Origin: Acridotheres tristis
Taxonomy: Eukaryota > Chordata > Aves > Passeriformes > Sturnidae
NCBI GenBank assembly: GCA_037013685.1
Contig: CM072899.1
Span: 310,001 to 374,000, forward strand
DNA length: 64,000 nucleotides
Direction of reading: 5' to 3'
Below the pieces are notes generated by a model, which did not search any database, was not told where the DNA came from, and was given only the letters and a program-made list of their open reading frames with translations. The position numbers were made by a program, and so were the translations under genes. Below, piece by piece: positions 50,065 through 64,000 of the stretch. Each line of letters opens with the position of its first letter. Positions within the stretch are counted from its first letter, which is position 1.

Positions 50065-50925
50065 CTGGAGGGAAGGGAAGAGAGCAGCTCAGGGTGTTGC
50101 TGTGCCATGAGCCACCCCAGCCCGCTGCTGGCCCCCACTCACCTTCACTGGCTTCGCCTTCGGCTGCTTGGTGGCTGCTGGCTGCTGCTTGGTGGCACCT
50201 GTGGAGAAGGGATGAGTCCAGGCAGGGCCAGGCAGCGTGAGCTCGTTCACATCACCAGCAGCCCTTTACCTGGCTGTTGTGCTCCTGCCACAGGGGCCTC
50301 GGTGGCCCCTTTCTGTCCTGGCTTTCGGGGCTGTCCTCTGTCAGGGTCTGCCTGGCCCAGCTTGTGCCGCGGTTTCTTCCGTGCCAGCTGGAGGTGAGAG
50401 GGGAGTCAGCAGGGCCGGGCAGCAGCCCAGCCCCAGCCCTGTGGCTGCAGCAGCCCTGGCTCACCTTGAAGGTGCCAGTGGCCCCCACAGCAGAGGAGTT
50501 GTGGGGCCGCACCAGCTCCCCACAGCTCAGCCCCTTGCTCAGCGCCTGCTTCAGCAGGTACTTGAGGCGGATGGGGTCCACACTGGGGTACTTGGCCAGG
50601 ATGAAGCGCTTGATGGCCACGACAGAGGCACCCTTCTTCTCATCGTGGGCCCGCAGAGCCTCCTTGACCATCTGCAGCGTTGGAGGGTGCTGGGCCTGGC
50701 AGCGCCGGGCTATGCCAGAAGCTTTGGCTGCTGGAAGAGAGATCATTTGGGACTGGAGTCCAGTCCCGAGACACTCACACCCCCAGCAGCCTCAAAGCCC
50801 TCAGAAGACAAGCAGCCACAACCCTGCCCATCTCTACAGCCCCTCAGACCACAGATCAGAGCCTGAGCCCAAGCTCTGAGGGACCCCACAGCATTTGCAG
50901 ACCCCTTACCCAGCTGAGGCTCCAT
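49636..50925 (-). CDS. H1-8: Oocyte-specific linker histone H1.8 (H1oo/H1FOO)
   Basis: Binds nucleosome linker DNA in oocytes and early embryos. Five coding exons (16, 266, 118, 56 and 429 nt) join in phase into 294 codons plus stop; human H1-8 is about 346 aa and also has five exons. Residues about 20-94 form the winged-helix H1/H5 globular domain, with HPPTLQMVKEAL, KRFILAKYPSVDPIRLKYLL and GATGTFK aligning to human H1FOO. The tail is rich in Lys, Ala, Pro, Gly and Gln, with an unusual acidic, serine-rich patch (ESTGESDSNSDSSASS). The start at 50925 is the ATG of MEPQLA, with G at -3 and +4; the in-frame sequence just upstream has no ATG. Its position between RHO and PLXND1, in the RHO orientation, matches the human locus and supports this call over a somatic H1, which would be intronless. 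Confidence 0.93.
50143..50198 (-). CDS. H1-8: H1-8 coding exon 4: 56-nt basic exon
   Basis: Acceptor TCCACAG, then GATKQQPAATKQPKAKPVK, donor GTGAGT. Contains two copies of ATKQ, a small internal repeat of the tail. Confidence 0.88.
50270..50387 (-). CDS. H1-8: H1-8 coding exon 3: basic tail
   Basis: Acceptor CTCCAG, then LARKKPRHKLGQADPDRGQP and RKPGQKG. Donor GTAAAG follows 50270. Ends in phase 1. Confidence 0.9.
50465..50730 (-). CDS. H1-8: H1-8 coding exon 2: globular domain (NAGNAG acceptor)
   Basis: The minus-strand acceptor reads CCAGCAG, so the exon may start at 50730 or 50727, adding or dropping one Ala. It encodes the whole winged-helix domain, ending SSAVGATGTFK. Donor GTGAGC follows 50465; phase 0. 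Confidence 0.93.
50910..50925 (-). CDS. H1-8: H1-8 coding exon 1 (16 nt coding)
   Basis: ATG at 50925-50923, encodes MEPQL plus the first base of the next codon, then donor GTAAGG at 50909. This tiny coding portion is supported by phase (1) and the good start context. Confidence 0.82.
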
Positions 50926-52499
50926 AGCAGCACACAAACCCAGGCAAGCACAGGCAACTCCTCCACGGCAGCACAAACCCTCTTACCACACCCAGCTCAC
51001 CTCCATCCCATTTATCTGATGAGCAGCCTGGCTGCAGGTGCTGGTTGGCAGCTGCTGATTGCTGTGGTGGAAGCCCAGGTGGAAGGCAGGGCCTGGAAGC
51101 TGATGGCTCTTTGCCAAAGCTTTGTGAGGGGCTGGAGGGAGAAGGAGCACACCTAACAGAGGGTTTGATGAAGGATTGAGAGATGGGGGGGGTTTGCAGG
51201 GTGATTGCCTTGAACAGGCAGATGAGAGGTGTGTACCTGCTGTAAGGTGGGCGTTGGGGTGCTGGGATTGCAGCTTGCTGACAGCACTTGCTGTGGGGTG
51301 CACAGGGCATGGGGAGCCCACAGAGCCATTGCCAGTGTGAAGGTGGGATGTGCTGTCTCCTTTACCGAGTATGGCCTCACTAGGAAATGGGACTCTGATA
51401 ATGATGGGTGGGGGGAGATTCCACAAGTGAGAGGAGGAAAATTAAGAGCTTCTTGGTTAGCCAGCAGAGGCCGAAGGAACAATTCTCCCCCAGTGCTACA
51501 AGCAGGACAACAATTCGCCCCCACCCACTGAATCCCATGTTCAGGGGAGAACACTCCCAGCCCTGGATATGGGCAGCCATGCCACTTCCATGACCCCTCC
51601 GTGCAGGCACCTGTGCTTGTGAGGAGAGCCTGAGTAAAACACCAATGGCTCTTTGGTGTAGAAACAGTGCAAATGTCCCCACTGCAGAGACTGTCCACCT
51701 CACTCCCAGGGGTTTTGTGGGTATTGTCTGTTGGAAACATGAGGAAGTTGTACACCAGGATTACATGATGGCAGGACTGGCTCATGGCCATCTCAGCAAT
51801 GGACCTGAAGAGAACTGCCCAGACACCCCTGTCAGGATCTGCACCCACCTCTTGAGCCAGGGGCCAGATCCTGGCTGAGGTGCCAGCAGGAGCCAGGTCT
51901 GGAGCAAGGAGCTGGGAGACAGACCCATTGCTTGGAGCCCCACAAGCCCTCCTCCTCCCCAGACCAGCACCAGCACCAGTCTGTTCATTGCTTCATTTCC
52001 AGTCCATTTCTGAATTCCCCAGGAAGGGGACAGTGGGGGCACAGGAGAGCTGCTGGGGCTGGCACCACAGAAGGTTTGGGTGCATTTCCTCATCCTGGAT
52101 CCATCCATCACCTCTCTGGTAGCTCTGTGATGCCTCTGGCACCTGGCTGAGATGGAAGGAGGGTCCCAAACCCTTGCTTGCCCCTAGCACCACCAGCTGC
52201 AGCCAGGTGGCACAGGCTGGGGACAGCCTGTGGCCTTGGGGCCAGGCCTTGTGCCAGGGCTGGTACTCCACGGGCAGGAGAACCACAGTGCCAGGCATCA
52301 GCACACTCCTGTGCAGCACAGCCTCACGGACAGCAAATAAACTCTGAATCCTTCCTTCCCTTCCCTCCAAAACCACCTCCCAGATTTGAAGTACATGAAT
52401 CAGACATCAGCCTAAACACTGAATTATTCATAAAACTCTAATCTTTAGATTTCACTGAATATGCAGAAGTATCGATAAAAAAAATAATGAGAGAATTGT
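50926..52499. other. Spacer between the H1-8 start and the RHO distal 3' end
   Basis: About 1.6 kb. It should hold the H1-8 promoter and any non-coding first exon, but I see no TATA box or other element I can support. No other gene found. Confidence 0.6.
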
Positions 52500-52514
52500 A
52501 CTTGCAAATTGCTC

Positions 52515-52520
52515 TTTATT
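52515..52520 (-). terminator. RHO: RHO distal poly(A) signal
   Basis: TTTATT on the plus strand (AATAAA on minus) at the end of an AT-rich block, about 1.4 kb after the RHO stop. This fits the long 3' UTR known for mammalian RHO. Confidence 0.65.
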
Positions 52521-53030
52521 AAGGGTTTAACTCGCATGGGCTCTATACATTCCCTATTAGTCCTTGCAAAGCTGCATAGGATTAGAAATCAGAGAGGATA
52601 ATAATGTACAAAAATAGTTTCAAATGTTGATAACACTGAACAGTGAGAAAAACATCTTATTTGTATAACTGAACTAAAAATAAAAATGAAGAACGCTGCT
52701 ACAATTGCAATATGCCATCTTGTAGTGCTTTGAACATATGTCGGCATGGCTGAGCCATATGCTGCTGGGTCCTGCCTGCTGGGTGTGCAGGAGATCACCC
52801 TGCACCCAGCAAGCTCCAGAGCACCAGAGCTGCCCAGAACCTCCTGCCGAGCCAGGGCCAAACTGACCACAGCCAAAACGGGGAGGGACGTGGGCAAGCT
52901 TGCTGGGGGCTTGGCTCTAGGGGTCCAAAGATGCTAAGGAAGAGAGACAGGACTGCAGGGAAGGGGTGCTGGGGGCATGGGGCAGAGCTGCTGCTGAGGG
53001 TGCAAACTCTGTCCGTGTGCTGCTGTGCCG

Positions 53031-53280
53031 TGCTGGAGGACTGAGCACAGAGCTGTCCTGAGCCATTCATGGCTGTGCCATGCTGGAGGACTGAGCACAG
53101 AGCTGTCCTGAGCCATTCATGGCTGTGCCGTGCTGGAGGACTGAGCACAGAGCTGTCCTGAGCCATTCATGGCTGTGCCGTGCTGGAGGACTGAGCACAG
53201 AGCTGTCCTGAGCCATTCATGGCTGTGCCGTGCTGGAGGACTGAGCACAGAGCTCTCCTGAGCCACTCATGGCTGTGCAG
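53031..53280. repeat. 50-bp tandem repeat, 5 copies, in the RHO 3' UTR
   Basis: Five back-to-back 50-bp units starting at 53031, 53081, 53131, 53181 and 53231, each beginning TGCTGGAGGACTGAGCACAG. The middle copies are virtually identical; the last has three changes. Such homogeneity implies recent expansion. Confidence 0.97.
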
Positions 53281-53729
53281 TGCTGACAGGGCTCTCTGTG
53301 CCACCTGCCTGCCAGCAGGATCCATGCACTGGTATCTGTCCCACCCCCCTGGAGGAATCACAGCGTCTCCCAGGACTTGTGGCAGATGGGACAGGCCCAG
53401 AGCTGGGAGCATCTGGCAGAGCTGGGGCACTTTGCAGCAGCCAAGCCTGCTCTGGGCAGACAGAGCACGATGGGCTGAGGGATTGGCAGCACTGGCTGGG
53501 ATCCATCACCAGCAAAAGAGCCAGAAAGTGGCCCCAGCTCTGGCCCCAGAGCAGCAGATGCAGAGCGTGCCCTGGCAGGGGTGTCAGGGTGGGTTGAGGG
53601 AGGCAGGGACAGCTCTGCCATGGCCAGGCAGAGCTCTCTGACCCAGTCTGCACTCTGAGAAGGGGCATGAGCTCTCAGCAAGTCAACAGAAACGCATGGA
53701 TTTTCGCCAGAGGAGCTAAGCCTTTGCAT

Positions 53730-53735
53730 TTTAAT
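53730..53735 (-). terminator. RHO: RHO proximal variant poly(A) signal
   Basis: TTTAAT on the plus strand, ATTAAA on minus, 175 nt after the stop codon. It could yield a short RHO transcript that excludes the tandem repeat. Confidence 0.4.
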
Positions 53736-53909
53736 TACAAAACGTGTGTACAGATTTTCAGCCTTGTTCCCAGGGTTCCTAGTGCCAGGAGCGAGGAGCC
53801 TGTCCCACGGGGCTTTGGCCATGGTGAAGCAGGGGCAGGAGGTGGCGGCGATGGGGCTAAGGTTGTGCCCCCAGGGCAGCACCCCGGGGACTGGCTGCTC
53901 CCATGGGGC

Positions 53910-56646
<2,737 letters not shown>

Positions 56647-56795
56647 GGCTGCGGTTTGTGGGGCGCTTTCTGCTCTTACTCTGGGAGTTCTTTTGTGGAA
56701 GGGGGGAATTGCCTCTGGAATGGAGCTCCTGCCACCTCTCAGCCTTCTCTGTCACCCCAAGGAGAACCAGTTAAACTCTCCCCCACAGGGCACCT

Positions 56796-56804
56796 CTTAT
56801 AAAG
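56796..56804 (-). promoter_or_regulatory. RHO: RHO TATA box
   Basis: CTTTATAAG on the minus strand, about 150 bp upstream of the ATG. It matches the TATA element of mammalian RHO promoters and predicts a start near 56770 and a 5' UTR of about 125 nt. Confidence 0.85.
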
Positions 56805-56828
56805 TGCCCCCAGGGTAAGCTCCAGGCA

Positions 56829-56889
56829 CTGGTGTCAGCACGATTAGGGTTTAGAGAATTATTAATCATAATCATCCCAGGGTAATTGG
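56829..56889 (-). promoter_or_regulatory. RHO: RHO proximal promoter: NRL-like and CRX/OTX-like sites
   Basis: Reading towards the TATA box on the minus strand: CCAATTACC (56889-56881, Ret-1/PCE-like), GATTATGATTAATAA (56873-56859, tandem CRX/OTX cores), CTAATCG (56847-56841, Ret-4-like) and TGCTGACACCAG (56840-56829, NRL/Maf-like half site). Order and spacing resemble the mammalian promoter (Ret-1, BAT-1, NRE, TATA). Binding is inferred from motif identity. Confidence 0.7.
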
Positions 56890-59800
56890 CTTTCCTGGGA
56901 AGGTGTTAAGGTGACACCAGTTTCTGGCCAGCGCTGTCATTGCTGGAGACCCCGGCTCATGGTCACATATATAAAGAGGTAGCTCTGCACTGCTGCATTC
57001 ATTTGCAGGGGCTCACACCAAGCAGCACCTCCCTTGCACAGCCTCACTCTTCCTTTCCCTTCCCCCTTACAGGAGGAACAGGTGTGGTTCAAACCCCAGG
57101 ACTGTGGGTTTGGGGGCTGCAATGGTGGCCAGGCCGGGCAGGTGTGGTGTGGTCCCGTGGGACACAGAGGAGTGTCACATTCTCACAAGGGGACTGTGGA
57201 TCTGTGAGACCAGCCAGTCTCCAGTGCAGAGCCACCCCTACATACTGCCAGGCCCTGTGGGAGCTGCAGAAGCAGCATGACCAAACCTTCTCCACATGCT
57301 CCAGCCACCTCTCTACTCAGGATTCGGCTGTAGGTGTGACCACCACTGTGAAACACTTGATACACTGGCAGGTTACCAGCTGTGCCACCTCCTGTGTGCC
57401 TGTCCGTGTATCTCATTTGGGTCATGCCAACTACATGGGTAACACCTAATAAATAGGTGTTATTCCATCTGTCCTGGACTGGAATCATTCTGCAATGGTG
57501 CTGAGAAGGCTGCTGGACCAGGGCACTGATGGGAGGTTCAGAGCTGAAGCCAGCACTCAGCTTCATATGCTGGTTGATAGACAACCTCAGTCTCCTCAAA
57601 CCTTACATAATCATCAAACTCCACGGGGCTCTGGTTGGAGCCTTCCATGCCCTCTGTCTCTCTCTCTCACCACTCTAAGCACTCAGTTGTGCTTGAAACA
57701 TCCCTTGTGCCAAACAGCAGCTGAGTTTCACATTATCTTTTCTTAGTTTTTCAGAGGCAGTGGCACAAAACATGCAGGAGGTGAGCACAAAGAGAGACTT
57801 TGCTCTGCCCCTTTGTAGGTGACAGAGGCTGGAAGGGAGCTGAGCACCTGCCTCCCTTTGCTGTTTTGGCTGCACTGAGGGCTGGAGCAGGTGAACGTGA
57901 GGCCTCATCCATACAGGAGGATGTACCAGAGCTGCTGGAGCTCATGGTGCAAGCTGGGCAGAATTTCATGTCCTCTTGGCTTTAATAAACTTCCTCCAGT
58001 CCTGGCCTAGTTTTCACCAATGTTCCTTGTAGGTTAGTTTAGCAATAAGTTTAATGGGAGAAAGCACAAAGCGCTGTACTCTCCTTAGAGCAGAGACCAA
58101 GCTGGGAAACTTGCCCTCTAAGTGGGGAAGGTGGAAGGAGCTGAAGTGCTGGCAGCACAGGCTAGGGCAGACCTTGCTGGCAGCCTCAGAGTCTCTGGAC
58201 AGTCCCAAAGGTCTTTCTTCACCTTAACATGAAAACACGAGGTCCTCACATGCACTCTGTTCACCCTAAGTCCCTCTCAATTAATTTCTCACACTTGTTG
58301 CCAAGGCCAGAGCAGTGCCACATTCTAACTGCAAATGCAGCTCTTTACACTTGTACCTGAGCACACAGGGATTAAAGGTTTATTTCCTAAAACACTTTAA
58401 GCTGAGGCAATAAGCCACTGCTGAGGTAGCAGCTGCTGTGCAGAGCTTAGGGCTGGCGTGCGTCACCACTGGATGCAGCAGTGGGATGGGCAGGCAGCTG
58501 AGAGAGAGGAACGGGACAAATTCCTCACAACAGCTTCCAACCAAAGAGACATGGTGGGATCGCTTGTACCTCCAGGGACTCCTCAGCATGAAGCCAGCTG
58601 CTGGACTCCAGGGCACAGGGCAGCCTGGACTAGAACACCTCCATCATGTATAAGACATGAAGAGTGGTTCTGCCCAGAAAAGCCCAAAACACTTTTCAAA
58701 GCTAGACTATATTTAGAGTTGTTTTAAAAAAACATTGATCCATTTTGTGTCTGTGTCACTTCAAACCCTTTCTCTTCTTTTTTTATGATTTTTCATTCCC
58801 ATTGGCTCTGCACAGCCAGCTCAGTTCCAGAAGGAGCTGAATTCCACCCTGGCTCCCATCTCAAACAGCATTGTTTATCCATGTCAATAGCAGAGTCTTC
58901 ACTGCAAACAGTGACAGCTGAGTCAGAAAGCAGACGAGCTGTAATTAGAACAGAATGTTTTTAAAGTGGTAAATCAAGCAAACTTGGTCAGGAACCACTG
59001 AGGGACTCGGAAAGCCGGCAGTGTGATTGCAGGGTGTCCTTTTCCAGAGGAACTGGAGCAGACACACATCCCGTTCACGTGCAGAGTGCTGCTCCCCTGG
59101 GAGCTGCCCTGCAGCAGCGACCACCTCAGCCAGCAGCTCGTGTCCTTTGCCACCCAGGTAAAGGCTGGAACAGACAGGCTGCCATCACAACACAGCTCGT
59201 GGCAACATGGGCACAGTTCATACTGGATTAAAGCCGAGAGCCACAGCACTTCCCAGCTCCAGCCAAGCTGGTTACCTACACGAATCTTCCCACTGCTGGG
59301 AATGACCCTGTGGCCATCCTGGTGAGATTCCCCTGCTCGAGGAATCCGTGTTGGTGTCACTGGCACAGAGCTCACTTCCCTCACTGTGCTGGTGTCCAAA
59401 CTGGCCCTGGGAATCCACGAGCTGCAACTGGGGCTGAGCACTGGGCTCTCCATCCTCCCTGCTCTGTCCCCTCAGCAACAGGCCAGAGCAGGGCTGGGAA
59501 CAGAGAGACAGACCTGGGAGAGCTGGCCAAGGGTGTGTGCCACTCCAGATGACGTTGTGCTCCCGAATAAAAGCTCAGGGAAAGGGGGAGGAAGGGAGGA
59601 TGTTGTGTTTGTGGTGTTTGCCTTCCCAAGTGACAGTTATTCATGCTGAGCCTGGCTCTCCAGGAAGCAGGGAATAAATTCCTTCTTGCTTTGCTTTGTT
59701 TGCATGCAGAGCTCTGCTTCAGCTATTAAACTGTTTTTTATCTCCACACGGGAGTTTCTTGGCTTTTGCTCTCCTGCTTCTTGCCCAATCCTGTAGGGAG

Positions 59801-60224
59801 AGCAAGCCACTGCACGGGCTCAGGTGCTGCCTGGGACTGATGCCCCCCGTGTCTCCTGCCTCCACAAGAGGCTGCAGCAGAGAGCAGAGGGTCTGCCTCC
59901 CCCCACCTGCACACTGAGCTCACCCTTGGCTCAGGACTGACACCTGGGCATGCTGGGGACACCCTGCTCAGCAGCACTCCCTTGGCACAGCCCTCCATGG
60001 CAGCAGCACGGAGCTCAGGTGTGCACTTTAACCAGGTGAATTCCACACAGATTCAGCCACCACCTGCCCCAGGGTGTCTGTGAGATGCCTCCAGAGCCAA
60101 GAGTAGTGGAACTCTTCAGATTATATTTGGAGGGCTCTAAATGCTGTTTTTGCCTAAATGGAATAGAAAGGAAAAAGAAATTCAAGATCAGAAGCATGAG
60201 TATTAGAGCAAATTCTGAGACAAT
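56890..60224. other. Spacer between the IFT122 3' end and the RHO promoter
   Basis: About 3.3 kb with no exon found in either strand. It probably holds distal RHO control sequence. The best candidate cluster, at about 58905-58960, combines a TGAGTCAG (58919-58926) with TGTAATTAG about 20 bp further on. Confidence 0.6.
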
Positions 60225-60241
60225 AGTGAAAAATAGTCCCA

Positions 60242-60247
60242 TTTATT
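60242..60247 (-). terminator. IFT122: IFT122 poly(A) signal
   Basis: TTTATT on plus, AATAAA on minus, about 320 nt after the IFT122 stop. It gives a short 3' UTR (60567 to about 60225). Confidence 0.75.
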
Positions 60248-60567
60248 TGAAGACCTGTCAATAACTGGTGTGTGTTAAGAAGTACAATCTGGAGTAAAAA
60301 CAATGACTTAAAGGCTGAAGTTAATCCTAGAAACGTTCCTGTAAAATTCTGTGGCAATTCAGCTGCTTGCCTGGAAAATCCAGAGTATATTCACAAAACC
60401 CAAACATTTTAATTTAAAAAAATAGTTACAATTCGTCAACTTGTTCCACTCTAACATACAAAATGAGACAAGATGACGTAACCAAGTTACTACAAAAGCT
60501 CTACAGGTCTAAGTAGTGTTTTGCCAAGCCAACAGGAGCGTCTGTTGAGGTAAAAGCCTGGTTTTCT

Positions 60568-63652
<3,085 letters not shown>

Positions 63653-64000
63653 TCAATTAAAGACGGCCCCTTCGGCTGACAACACAGATACAGCACCAGC
63701 ACCAGTCTGGAGAAGCACTCCTGTGAAATCAGATCCTTCAACATCTGAAAATGTTTTCCCTTTTTAACAAACCAGCAAGTTTTCCCATTAAAAATTGCTG
63801 TCTTCACCATTTTAACAATTAAATTTTCACCTTGCCTTTGCAGTAACAGAAGCAGAGTTCTGCATCAAATACACAGGGACAAAAGAAGCTGAAGAGAAGT
63901 TTACTGAAGCAAAGTTTTTTGCTCTAAGATTTGGTCAAATTTAGGTTCTCCAATTAATTAATCTGTTTTCAAGAGCAGAGTTATTTTAGGCAGTTCTTAA

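Larger units (their letters stand above)
52500..53909 (-). other. RHO: RHO 3' UTR (long form)
   Basis: Extends from the stop at 53910 to the distal AATAAA. It contains the variant signal ATTAAA at 53735-53730 (a possible short form of about 200 nt) and the 5 x 50-bp tandem repeat at 53031-53280. Extent inferred from signals only. Confidence 0.6.

Noticed and set aside
50926..50976. Possible longer N-terminus of H1-8 upstream of 50925
   Set aside because: The in-frame codon at 50976 is TTG, not ATG; the ATG at 50925 has a strong context and fits the family.
52795..53430. Minus-strand ORFs with repeated peptides such as HSHEWLRTALCSVLQHGTA
   Set aside because: They are the 50-bp tandem repeat within the RHO 3' UTR, not coding sequence.

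Overview
The window is vertebrate nuclear DNA, almost certainly from a bird and probably a passerine. All coding sequence is split by GT-AG introns. The rhodopsin reads as an avian RH1, and introns and spacers are short. No bacterial, plasmid or phage features are present. I identify four genes from their spliced reading frames, and their order (IFT122, RHO, H1-8, then PLXND1 in the opposite orientation) matches the human 3q21-q22 neighbourhood.

Positions 1-47985, plus strand: the 3' three quarters of PLXND1 (plexin-D1, semaphorin receptor). Thirty-three coding exons join without a frame break into 1,392 codons plus stop. They start at the first PSI domain and run through the PSI/IPT stalk, one membrane helix, the split GAP domain with its Rho-binding insert, and a C-terminal Ser-Glu-Ala. 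The signal peptide and sema domain lie upstream of the window. A 2.4 kb 3' UTR ends at an AATAAA.

Positions 49515-50925, minus strand: H1-8 (H1FOO/H1oo), the oocyte linker histone, complete in five coding exons (294 aa) and convergent with PLXND1. Positions 52500-56890, minus strand: RHO (rod rhodopsin), complete in five exons (351 aa). Its proximal promoter is easy to read (TATA, NRL-like and CRX/OTX-like sites), and the long 3' UTR carries five copies of a 50-bp tandem repeat. Positions 60225-64000, minus strand: the last five coding exons of IFT122 (IFT-A subunit); the rest lies beyond the right edge.

The four genes are neighbours but do not form one pathway: vascular and axon guidance signalling, oocyte chromatin, phototransduction, and ciliary transport. 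RHO and IFT122 are linked indirectly, because the rod outer segment is a modified cilium supplied by intraflagellar transport. I found no previously undescribed biological system. The items worth a second look are the tandem repeats, the duplicated donor/acceptor choices in IFT122, the NAGNAG acceptors, the RHO regulatory sequence and the unusual H1-8 tail.
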